The notes beneath the pieces were generated by a model. It was given only the letters and a program-made list of their open reading frames with translations, made no database searches and was not told the DNA's origin. Shown piece after piece: positions 1 through 10,361 of a stretch of DNA of 29,631 nucleotides; within the stretch, counting starts at the first letter, position 1, and each line of letters starts with the position of its first letter. A program made the position numbers and the translations under genes. The stretch lies in assembly GCA_000787465.1 (NCBI GenBank), contig JSYX01000433.1, positions 1 to 29,631 on the forward strand, in the 5' to 3' direction. Source of the stretch: Thermomucor indicae-seudaticae (lineage: Eukaryota; Mucoromycota; Mucoromycetes; Mucorales; Lichtheimiaceae).

Positions 1-1318
1 GAATGTCTATGATTTTTACATCTGTTTGTAGGTATGGACAGCGCTATCAAGGGAGTGTTTGGTCGTATCCATAGACTTACTCATTGTTCAGAAAAGGGTT
101 TTAGAAGCTGTCGAATGTCCTCAAACGAGCAGAAAATTTCGGACTTTTCTCATTCTTTTTTCGAGGTCACTGTAAATAGATTTGATAAGTAATCCAAGCT
201 GGTCACAACACAATCTTCTTGCACACCGAAGCCTCGTCACTGTGCATCTGAACGCAGCGCAATAAGCTCTTATGCCTTTGATACTCAGAAATGTCGTTTG
301 TTTACAAGGAACCTCGCTTAAAGCGGCCAAAGGATAAATGGCATACGATTTGCCAACGTCAAAGAGAAACAAACGCATTCTTCGTGCTTAACGACATCGT
401 TTCAGCGGAATGAGGTATCAAGTTACCATCTATGACGGCTGTATATTCGACCTAACAACCAGGCAAGGTAACTGGGATTCTGATAACAGCTACGCGTGCG
501 TGAAAGTTAGACTGGCGGATAATATATCACGCAAAGTTCGCGAGCCTCCATGTGGACATGTAAGCTCCACTGCTGAAAGTTATCCGCATCTTCACATGGC
601 GTCAGGAAGTATGCTCTCCACAGCGATTAGTGAAGCACACAACTATAAGCCGACTTTCAGAGAATCGAGAGGCTTTAGATTCTACGTGCCTTAGTGAAAC
701 GGTGAGGTTTCTTGGAACGCTCTTTCGTGCGTTCATGTACGTACACCGTTTAAACTCGCAGTCGGCAGATATGCATTTGGGTTAAAGGATTTTCCATTGA
801 TTGACAGCAGCACGTTCGCGTTCATTAGCAGTAGCATAATATGCAAAGACTGGTACAACATGAAACGCGCTCTTCCTCCCATGTTTGAACGGCAAAAAGT
901 AAACATCGTGCAATGGAGTCGGTGGTCACGGGAAAACATTTTTCCTTGGCCAGCCCTTGCAGTTGCGAATGTGTGTGCACAGAGTATGGTCAAGTGCAAA
1001 CCCATATGCCAGTTTCATTTTGTTCCAATAACACTAAAGACCTGTTATGCTTCCTCTTTCTTTCTCTCAATAATAGTAAGCAGAATATATGATCTCACGC
1101 TGCGGTGGGAGAACGTTCCCAAGTGCAGGGTTCATGTAGCACCAAAATTGGTCTAGCACAGGTTGGATCTGGGAATCCGGTAGGGCAAGCCAAGAATGAA
1201 GTAAAACCGGCCGTCCGCGAAAAAAGGGAAAGGCGGATGAAACACAGAAATACATAAAATGCCTCTCATGCAGGCACACACGGCAGAGAGCAATCTTTTC
1301 TTTTATTGACTTTAAACA
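1..1318. other. Left flank without a recognisable gene
   Basis: I see no gene that can be supported here. Open frames exist on both strands (for example 410-694 + and 797-1156 +), but their translations show no family motif, no low-complexity or membrane pattern typical of real proteins, and no consistent splice structure. A stop-free stretch at about 31-173 (+) follows an AG and could be the tail of a gene lying off the left edge, but nothing in it is recognisable. The last few hundred bases should include the promoter and 5' leader of the glutamate decarboxylase gene. I found no clear TATA box there. Confidence 0.5.
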
Positions 1319-3643
1319 ATGGGATTCCTGTCAAACGCTATTTCTGAAGGTATTCATGCAAGCTGTGCCCTCAGACGCACAAAACTCAATGATTATCAGC
1401 TCGCCTTGCGCACTCTGCCAAAACCGCTCCTGATCATGACCGTATCGGTACGACGGTCTACGGTACCCGCTGGGCGGCTGAAGAGATCCCAAGGTAAAGC
1501 GAACAATGGTTGCAGCAGTATGTATGAGGCGTGTGTTTTAACACCCCCTTTTCTCGGTGTAGATATTCAATGCCAGAGGTAGGTTTCGAATTTCAATTTT
1601 AAGCAGAAAGTAATTAACAATCGCATCTTTTGTATGGTCTAGGATGAAATGCCTTCAAGTAAGTGGGAGGGAGGATTTGATTCAAGCGCCAGGAATACGT
1701 ATAGATCATGACCTTCTGTGATAGACGTTGCTTATCGCCTGATTAAAGACGAGCTGGCTGTGCGTGTTTCATTGTATTCCCCATGGTTACGCCTAGTTGC
1801 TCATTCTCTTTTTCGTACATAGCTGGATGGCAATCCTGCCTTGAACCTGGCCAGCTTCGTCACGACGTTTATGGAGGAAGAAGCCGAAAAGCTGATGACC
1901 GAGAACCTTTCCAAGAACTTTATTGATTACGAGGAATATCCTCAAACAGCTGAAATCTGTGTAAGTTTCGAGTTCAATGGCGTTGTAGCTACCCTTTATT
2001 GACGACATGGAATAGAATCGATGCGTCAACATGATTGCGCGACTGTTCCATGCACCCATGGACGATCCTCATCAGGAAGCCTTGGGCTGCTCGACGGTCG
2101 GCTCGTCCGAGGCCATCATCCTAGGAACATTGGCCATGAAACGGCGGTGGCAGAATGTTCGTCGCGCAAAGGGACTGCCGGCTGATAAACCAAACTTTGT
2201 CTTGGGATCCAATTGTCAGGTTGCATGGCACAAGGCTCTTTTGTACGTTTTTTTTTTCTTTTTTTTGGACTGGTCTATTAGCAAATGCCCGTGTTGATAT
2301 CTTAGCGTGTTGATGCTTCTTCTTGTCATGTAGGTACCTTGAGATTGAACCAAGAGAAGTCGAATGTACCGAAGACTTGTTGTACATGGATCCCAAGAAG
2401 GCTGTAGACCTTGTTGACGAAAACACGATTGGTGTTTGTGCTATTCTTGGCTCGACGGTAAGTTTCTGACGGCAAGGCGAAGGAAACGGGCCGGGGGCGC
2501 GACTAACAGACAGACACGGTCAGTACACTGGCCACTATGAAGATGTCAAGACCCTGAATGAACTGTTGGACGCCAAATGCAAGGAAAACGGCTGGGATAT
2601 TGGGATCCACGTCGACGCAGCCAGGTAACGAAAAACTCGTTTTGGCATGGGCGCCTTTGTATCTGCTGCTAAATTCTCGTTTTCGCACGACAGTGGTGGT
2701 TTCGTTGCGCCTTTCGTGGTTCCTGACCTTGAATGGTAAAAGAGAAAAAAAAACGATGGCTGGTTGCCATTGTCTCACAAGATCTTTTTTTGTTACAGGG
2801 ACTTTCGGCTGAACCGAGTGGTTTCGATCAATGCATCTGGCCATAAATATGGATTGACGTACCCAGGTATTGGCTGGGCCATCTGGCGAAGCCCAAAGTA
2901 TCTCCCTAGCGAGCTCATTTTCCATATCAACTACCTCGGCAATGATCAGGTAAAAACTGTCCAGTCTCTAACCCCCTCAGTGAGTTGTTCCAACGCAGGA
3001 CTCATTCCCCTTCCCGTAGGCCTCCTTTACGCTCAATTTTAGCAAGGGCGCGGCCCACATCATTGCACAATACTACGTCCTGATCCGACTTGGCCGTGCA
3101 GGCTTTGAAAAGATCATGAAGAACCTGACCGCGACGGCAGACTATCTCACACAGCGGCTTGAGGCAACAGGCCGGTTCACGATTCTTAGCCAAGGTCAAG
3201 GTCGAGGCTTGCCTCTCGTCGCTTTCCGCTTGAACACGCCTCATCACTATGACGAATTCGATATCGCGGCCCGTCTGCGTGAACGTGGTTGGATTGTGCC
3301 GGCTTATACCATGGCTCCCAAGATGCAACACATGAAACTGCTCCGAGTCGTTGTTCGTGAAGACTTTTCACGGTCCCGATGTGAGGTCTTGGTTCGTGAT
3401 ATCGTTGCCGTCCTCAAAGCCCTTGATACCCTGGACGAAAAGGCTGTGGAGCACCACCGGTAACGTCAAGTTTTCGCCCTTGCTTATATACACCATTCTA
3501 ATGACATATTCTTTTTTAGCAACCTGATCGTTGAACAGCCCCACAGTGCTAGACACAAGAACCCGGGCAACTATTCATCAAAGAAGTCTTCGGCCGACTT
3601 GCCCGACGAAGAGAAGCCCAAGAAGGCTCAAGGCATCTGCTAG
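1319..3643 (+). CDS. GAD1: Glutamate decarboxylase (PLP-dependent), 13 exons
   Basis: Converts L-glutamate to GABA and CO2 in the cytosol, the entry to the GABA shunt. Exons by splice sites and phase: 1319-1349, 1400-1493, 1563-1578, 1643-1658, 1725-1759, 1823-1960, 2016-2242, 2334-2457, 2524-2624, 2694-2735, 2799-2949, 3020-3459, 3520-3643, giving about 512 residues, the usual GAD size. Recognisable blocks in order: [60 protein letters not shown], and [14 protein letters not shown] carrying the PLP-binding lysine (about K291). The C-terminus ends in a cysteine (GIC), as in many fungal GADs. The first exon ([10 protein letters not shown]) and the 50-nt first intron are the least certain part; they were chosen because the frame upstream of exon 2 hits a stop at 1390 and this ATG joins in phase. 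A convergent neighbour starts 110 bp past the stop. Confidence 0.93.
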
Positions 3644-3752
3644 TAGATGGAGAAGACAGAGCTCTCATGGAGGGCTCTTTATGGTTGCACGCATCCATGT
3701 TGGAAAATGACTATGTACAGTAAAGTAAAAAGAAAAGAAACGTATATGAAAT

Positions 3753-5229
3753 CTACTCTTCTCGTTTGCGTTTGGTGCCGGTAGTATATTCGTCGGTCAT
3801 GAACGGTGGTCGTGGAAGCGGTAATCCTTTTCGTCGTAAACATTCACGACAATACCATGGGTCAATATCCTTTTCATAAGGTTCAATCGGAGGATCTTCG
3901 CAGAGCTGGTGCACGCCCTCATTGCATTCGTCGCAAAAGAACATGTTATTCACGTCTTTTACAATTTCTGCAATACCGCAGTGTTTGCACACCGTATCGT
4001 CGTCATATGTGTCTTGTTCATAGCTATATTCTTCCGAAAGCATATCACGCCCATCATCATCGAATGAATAGTCTGCAAGCGTTATCACTCTGTCGTCTTG
4101 CTCGCTTTCGAGTTTAGGAGACTGTATCTCATGGACTGTGTTTATCACTAGATCTTGGTTACTGTAAAACAAGTAGACGGGTCGATAGTCTCTTGATGCT
4201 GAAGACGGCTCAAGACGGTTCTGGTCGTCGAACGCGATGGGTATTCCACGTATATCCGCCAGCGCCTGGAAACAGGTCACCTGAACGTGCGCATTAGAAG
4301 AAGAAACGGTCTTGTACCGGTCACTGCATGCCTTACCCGTTGCTGCGATTCGTCCGAGGATTGACCCGATAATATCCGCCAAATGGACCCTGTATTGCTT
4401 GCAATATAATCGCGCATGTAAAGACACCACTTTTGCTCGCCAAATCCGTTTGTCTGTAAGCTATCGTATCGTGTCATCAAGGCGCCCATCAAGATATAAT
4501 CGGTCTTGTGCGGAAGCTCTTGCTGTTCTTCGTATTGATCACGAGCGTATTGTTCGAGTCGACTTTGGAGCAATCGCGCGAGTGCTTCATGTGGAGGACC
4601 GGTTTGCGACTCTAATAAATAAGCCGCGGTACCGTGCAACAATGTGTCGATGCGGTACAGGCGTCCCTAAACCCACAACACGAATGAATTCTAGGAAACA
4701 GAAAGGGACGGGGCGCGACCTTCCATTGTCACCTTACCTTACCTTGTGCGGATAGTAAAACCGTGAATCTCGGTATCGTGCTGCTTCTTGACCATAGCGA
4801 ACGAGTTCGATCCCTTCTCGCGCCTTGTCGCGTCCATTATTAGCAACCACAGCATCCGCTGAAATTCGTAATCTTTACCTCTTCGCACATAATCTGGACA
4901 TGGAGACCTATCGGCTCGCTTTTGTCTCTCGGGAATCCGGAATCCAGTCGTCGCCAATCGTCCAGGTCCCAGACAGTCTGGTCTTTCCACCACCAGCCGT
5001 CCATCTCCTCCTGATCAGCTCCACTCGTAGCAGCCAGAGACCGTTCGAGACAAAAGCTCAACAACGCGTTCAAGTCGGAGGTTTCGCCGTATTGCTGTAG
5101 ACCGGCCAGCAGGACAGTAATCAGATTAAACTTTTCATTGTCCAAAAGCGATTGCGGAATCACAAACAGCTGAAGAATGATGCGTGCTAAAAGTAGACGC
5201 GGAATGCTGTTTAACACCAAGCCATCCAT
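3753..5229 (-). CDS. PHD-finger protein of unknown specificity
   Basis: Probably a nuclear chromatin-associated protein, judged only from its C-terminal PHD zinc finger. Exons on the minus strand: 5229-4879, 4823-4743, 4666-4337, 4280-3753, giving about 429 residues from the first usable ATG. The finger lies at about residues 352-401 with the Cys4-His-Cys3 order: CKHC, CDEC, HQLC, CREC. It is preceded by an acidic stretch and followed by a basic KRKREE tail resembling a nuclear localisation signal. The N-terminal 250 residues are helical and rich in Leu, Trp and Arg, and might be a DDT/WHIM-like region, but I cannot confirm this. The 5' end is unsettled. The frame stays open upstream to an acceptor, and a phase-0 intron (5266-5329) would join another coding-like exon (about 5330-5400), for which I found no ATG. 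The intron 4824-4878 uses an AAG acceptor with a TGCTAAT branch site. Confidence 0.7.
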
Positions 5230-5528
5230 TGTGCAAAAGTGCGTAAGCGCAATGATCTTTCCCCCCTAAAAAGTCATATCGTATTTTTGGCAGTAAAGGC
5301 AAATTTTTTCCTTTACAACTCGCACGTACAACAGTGATAAGGTCCAATTCTTTGGTCTTTATGCATGTGAGACGCAAAAACTCTGGTACATACAGAGTTT
5401 GACTGTGGTTGCTTCTTTTCTTTTTAGTAATGCGTTAAAAGTAGGGTCATCTTAAAGAGAAAGCATGCAATAATCGATTCTTTGAGAAGATAAAGTGTGC
5501 CGCACAGGGGTTGGCCGCCATGTATGGA

Positions 5529-7928
5529 TTATATGCTGGTCTGAAAAGCAGCATTGCCAGAAGGATCGCGTACTGTTAGAGAATCCGACAATATCACATA
5601 ATGCCACCCAGCCATTTGCGCTCTATATATGGCAAGCAATGCATGAGCCAACTACTTGGATTGGACCACCACTTTCACCACTTATCGTTACCTTGACCCT
5701 GGCTGTGACGGCGCAACAATAAAGGCTCTGTCGAATGAATAACGAGCTCCTGCAGCACCCGTTGCTGAACCCCACAGAAAAAAAAAGGTCAGGATCCCTC
5801 GTAAGCTAACCACGCAAGTAAACCATTTACCTTCACTGAATTGACCGTGTACTACGAGAAACAGAATGACAGGGTGACTGCGCGAGCCTGCCGTCTGCCA
5901 GCCGTCCGTCATAAAGTTCTCTGGCCTGGTCAGGTCATGCATCGTTGGCGGTAACGCTTGCATCCGCTTGATAATGCTGTCGTTGCCCACAGTGATATGT
6001 TGAGCCGGTAATCCTTTACATGAATCAATGGATTCAGTCAGTCCTTTCTATAATCCCTAACATCAAGTTCTTACCTTGTCCCCAGCTATTCTGTGCGAAC
6101 GACGTTCGACTCACGGCAATGGAAAACGCAGACTGCGTGTCGTACAAGTCTAATAATGCCGCACGATTGGAATCAAACAACGGGAAAAACCTTTTTTTTC
6201 GTTCATCATCATTAGCTAGCGACAAATGTAATGCAAGGACGTTCTATACTTACTTGGACAGCAGATCTTGTGCTGCCTGTCGGGATGAATCTTGGTCAAA
6301 GAAGCTTGGCTTCACAGGGGGGAGAGAAGCTGTTCCAAAAGAGATACTGCTTGACATGAGCGGTGCAACGGGTTGTTGGTCTAGCATCTTGATCGTTGGG
6401 AAACGCTTGGACACTTCGCTGCTCGGGGAACAGTTATTCATCTTTTGCAGCAGCAGCACCCTCCCACCACAGTAATTCACCTCTGATAGACATTCCAATT
6501 GTGTTGTGTCTGGATCGGATTCCCCAGCAGCATCAGTTCTGTCAGCTGAGGAAGCTTGTCACTTAACGGATCCAAACCCTTGAATTCCGAAATCTCGTTT
6601 TCTTGGACGGACAAGTTCTTTAAACCAGGAAACAGCGTTGGGACAACCGATAGAGGCTTTAAAGACCAAAGTTTGTTTCTAGCAAAGGAGAGTGTCACGA
6701 CCTAAACTCATATCTCCATTTGAATAACCCAAACCCAGTAGCCATCGATGCCAATGCCTGCCCCACACGATACCTTGTTGCCCCAGAGCTCTTGTGCCAC
6801 TCGCAGCAGCTTTGAGATGACGACTACGATACTATGGGATGTTGGCGGTAGATCGTCCATGCTCAGGAACCCCTGCTGTTCATCCCATCGTTCTTGCAGA
6901 AACTCTTGAAGGACGTTCGACCGACCTCCTCGTTGTTGCCGAGAGCCTTGTGTGCCAGAGGCCTTTTGACTGTTGTTATTATCCCCGACTCTCCGTATGT
7001 TGATCTATACGATACTTGTTCAGTCTATGCACGCGGCCCCTTTTTTTATTTATTACTAGTTACCGTTGAACTTCCAAAGGTATATCCGTTCATTCGACAT
7101 AACGCTTCTGCATCCGCATCGTTGCCTAATGCGATATACAGCGTATCGTATTCTTCACGAACCTATTCACAATGTATGCTTGAGGACCGCCGCGTCCCAT
7201 GTATCCGTCACCCAGTCTTACCTCCAAGGGCTGCCATGGGCGTTTTGCTTTACGTTGAAGGAAGCCCATCAGCTTCTGTTCAGATCCCTTGGGGAATCCC
7301 GAAACCTATGGAAAGGTTGATACGATCCCCAACCACCGGTAAAGGATAGCTCAACTTACGACAACGACTATACTTCCAGGTGCTCTAAAAATTTGTTTAT
7401 TCGTCAACGTTTTAGCAAGCTTTTCTTTCCCTTTGCTAGAATAGGAAGCGAATCGAGCCAAGGGAAAGGAAAGGGCTGAGCGCTCGCTTACATTTGTATC
7501 ACTGGTTCCATTTCAATATCCTCGTCCATCAATTCTCGAGTATATTGTCGTCGTCCTCCTCGTCCTCTTGAAGTACCACCACGTTGTTGTGGAAACGATA
7601 ATCTATCATTGTTGAAGCGTCTTCCTCCTCCTCCTCCTCCTCCTCCTCGTGGTGCATTGTCCCGAAACGCATCGCCTTGGTGACTTTGGAAACTGTCCTG
7701 AAAGGCGTTTGTCAGTGCAGTCTTGATGGGTCCCAGTCGTGAGAAGATGTTGGTGCTGCTACCGCCGCTGCCGCTGCCATTATGCTTGTCAAAGGGACCT
7801 CGTGGATCGTAGTCGGAGCGCGGGTGATAATAGTCATCGCTGCGGCGCTGGTCGAAGCCGCCGCCGCCTCTTCCTCGACCACGACCGCCTCGTCCACTAC
7901 CTCGACCTCTCGTCCATGTGTTATCCAT
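5529..7928 (-). CDS. MEX67: mRNA export receptor Mex67/NXF1-like
   Basis: Large subunit of the Mex67-Mtr2 (NXF1-NXT1) receptor that carries mRNPs through the nuclear pore. Exons: 7928-7492, 7384-7360, 7305-7222, 7162-7064, 7004-6774, 6701-6481, 6418-6254, 6190-6075, 6013-5831, 5764-5692, 5622-5529, about 575 residues. Residues 1-145 are rich in Arg and Gly (RGRGSGRGGRGRGRGGGG). An RRM-like domain follows (IVVVSGFPKGSEQKLMGFL, YIALGNDADAEAL). Next come leucine-rich repeats (LFPGLKNLSVQENEI, LPQLTELMLLGNPI), a FPTIKMLDQQPVAP linker, and an NTF2-like domain (AAQDLLSKFFPLFDSNR, RPENFMTDGW, YSFDRAFIVAPS, WHYVILSDSLTVRD). The frame then stops about 11 residues after the NTF2 fold, so the C-terminal UBA/TAP-C domain that binds FG nucleoporins in NXF1 and yeast Mex67 is not seen. 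Every intron (54-107 nt) keeps phase. The acceptor at 6191-6192 is an unusual purine-rich AAG. Confidence 0.92.
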
Positions 7929-8201
7929 CAGACTTTGTGTGTGAATTTGCTTTAACCAAAAGGAAGTGCCAGCAAGTAAGCCCTATGGGCGTGACTGTGT
8001 TATATACGGGCCGTAAGATCTGCAAGGCCGCAGCACACCACGTGTGATGGTCCGAAGGAAGCGTTCTTCATTATACAAACGAAATCGAGACACAACATGG
8101 CTACCTATATCCTCTTTTCTAAAGCGTCTGTTGAATGTTATTGTTATGTACGTGGGCGGGCAAGGGATGTTGGGGTCAAAGGGATGGCTTAAATAAGAAG
8201 A

Positions 8202-10361
8202 TCATTCGTCGTTTGTGGGGACAGAGTTCATAGAATATCGTTGGTAGATTGGCATCAGAGCAAAGGTGAAAAAGACTACCCAGGAAACCAACAACCAAAA
8301 GGCATAAAACGACAGGTAGCGGTACGTCTTTGTATGCCGCATTCGACTGCCAATCATCTGCAACGCCTTGTCGCGGCGCTCAACCTGTTCCCTGAGGTCG
8401 ACGCCGTAATATGGGTATCTACGAGCACGGTCTTCTTCTTCCTGCTCGCGTCGAGCTACTTCGAGTCGTCTGTCTCGTTCTTTCTTGTCTGCCTGCAGCC
8501 AGCCACCCAAGAGCTTGTAGTCCATAAATATGAATATCACAACGACCAGCGTTGAGCAGCAGGCCATGACAATATAGAGAGTCATGACGCCGTTGTATTC
8601 ATTGGTCAAGTCTGACTGATCGTCGTATGGGTTGCCGTCGTGATATGTGAGGTCTTGCACGTACCCGACTAGGATAGCAACAATCGTTGTCCCGATATTG
8701 TTGGCACACTTGTGTAAGCCCATACCAGTGCCGGCCAATTCGTGAGGCAACAGTAGTGGAGCAGAACTGATCACAGAGACAGTGCCTAATGCAAGCGCCA
8801 AAGAGAAGATAATCATTCCTGCCGCTGGTACCACCCATGTATGAGTTAACAAGACAAGTGCTACCACCAGGAGGATGGCTGCTGCCAGGACTAGAAAAAG
8901 GTACAGATTAAGCAAGTGGATCCCCATAAAGATTGCTTTATACATAGAACCTACGGATTGTTAACCGTTTACCGAAGCGATGAACCACGTAGCCCATGAT
9001 AGGTGTTAATACAACGGGCGCGGCTTGAGACAGACTACTTTGGTACTGCCTTTCTGTGTGAGTTATGCGGTTGATAGCAAACGATTTCTCCATACTTACA
9101 CCAGCCATCACACTTGTCGTCTGAAATCGGAACTGGATAAACTCACTTGCGACCTGTCAAATGCTGAAATGGCATCACCCCCATCTCGACAAGAACTTAC
9201 GTAGCGATATCCTCAAAACTGCTCAAGACACTGGACATGATCAGCTGTATCCAAGGCACCATCCAAAAGGTTCCCGGGACATACAAAAACAATCTGAAGG
9301 AAAATTTGAATTTCGATGGCCTGGCGCCGCTTGCAGTAGAAAACAAGGATCGCCTATTGTCTGAAGCCGAGTTCTGATGATGATGATGATGGCCGAAATG
9401 GTTTCGATATTTGTGTTTAGGCTGTGCAATCTCTTTGCCAGTGGCGGTCGCCCAACCATTGTAACACATGACGATCCAATAAACACCATTCATCAGTACG
9501 CCTGCTGCACAGAAAAATGTGGCAATGTGGATAGGCCATGAATGAGACCCGGTCGCGTTTACGACAGGATAACAGACCATTTTGGCTGCCCATTTCGTTA
9601 AGCGTGCGACGCACAGAAGGAGGCCGAGGACAATGGCCAATTCGCGGTCTCTAAACCAGCGGGACAAGATGCCTTGAAAAAACCCCATTTAATCCAGGAC
9701 CTTCTTGAAGCCGCAGTGACAAGGAGGGTTTACCTTCTTGCATAGTGACAATCATTCCACCACCAAGGCCATAGATGATTTGACCTGTGATCATGATGGG
9801 ATAACTGTTTTGTACGCTGCCGATAGACACGAGAAGACTGCCAATCAGAATGACTAGACTGACAAGGGACGTGCCCCGAATGGATCCAAGGCTGGACAAG
9901 TCATCTATGAAGAATCCAGCAAGCAGCGGCAAGACGGTGTTGACCAAAGTAACTGCCGAGACGAGAATACCAAACTGGGTATTGTTGATCTGCATTGACT
10001 ATCCCTGGTATAAGTGCCCGTGCGACATGGAGAGAAGGATAAACGGGGAACTTACCGACTTTAATGTCGTCTTCAGTGTACTCACAGTGGCTTCCATATA
10101 ATGGCAGCCGACGGGCAGTGTTAGCATGCATACTAAGATGAGGACCTTTAATTTCCAGGATGCCTTGAGAAACAGGTCACTGTCTGCCAAGGATCGAGCG
10201 GATAGGGTGGGTTCTTTACTACTACAGGTGGGTGCAGATCCTTCATTTTGGTCATGAAAAAGCTCTTGTATGATAGAGTCGTTGGTTGGTGGTGGAGAAA
10301 CGTCTATTTGGTTGTTGCTGGTATGGCAGCCAAGTTTTTCGCCTGTTGTTGAATTATTCAT
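8202..10361 (-). CDS. Major facilitator superfamily transporter, MFSD1-like
   Basis: A multi-pass carrier, probably of an internal (vacuole/lysosome-type) membrane if it behaves like animal MFSD1, a lysosomal dipeptide exporter; substrate and location here are inference. Exons: 10361-10056, 9998-9734, 9672-9201, 9145-9100, 9045-8955, 8890-8202, about 622 residues. A hydrophilic N-terminus of about 65 residues precedes the first membrane segment (LKVLILVCMLTLPVGCHYME). The segment GQIIYGLGGGMIVTMQEGIL followed by SRWFRDRELAIVLGL matches the MFSD1 pattern of helices 4-5. A long cytosolic loop carries a HHHHH cluster (about 285-289). The second half has GYVVHRFGKRLTILLAAAIL and LPHELAGTGMGLHKCANNIG. 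The C-terminal tail is long, charged and coiled-coil-like, followed by a last helix. Introns are 54-64 nt; two use AAG acceptors. A stop (TGA) at 8204-8202 ends the gene 273 bp upstream of Mex67. Confidence 0.87.

Noticed and set aside
410..1156. Open frames at the left end as candidate genes
   Set aside because: No recognisable motif, overlapping frames on both strands, no splice support.
2503..2925. 140-codon minus-strand open frame
   Set aside because: It lies antisense to well-supported exons of glutamate decarboxylase and has no motif of its own.
4859..4878. Apparent 20-nt intron, or a one-base frameshift, in the PHD gene (the frame could go on as RMLWLLIMDA)
   Set aside because: A normal 55-nt intron (4824-4878) with a TGCTAAT branch site and AAG acceptor gives a better protein that joins in phase to the next exon; no error is needed.
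6894..7349. 151-codon plus-strand open frame
   Set aside because: It is antisense to phase-consistent Mex67 exons (RRM-like and LRR regions).
8951..8972. Apparent 22-nt intron in the MFS transporter
   Set aside because: Reading on in frame to a donor at 8954 and using an acceptor at 8891 gives a 64-nt intron and a continuous membrane helix, so the very short intron is not needed.
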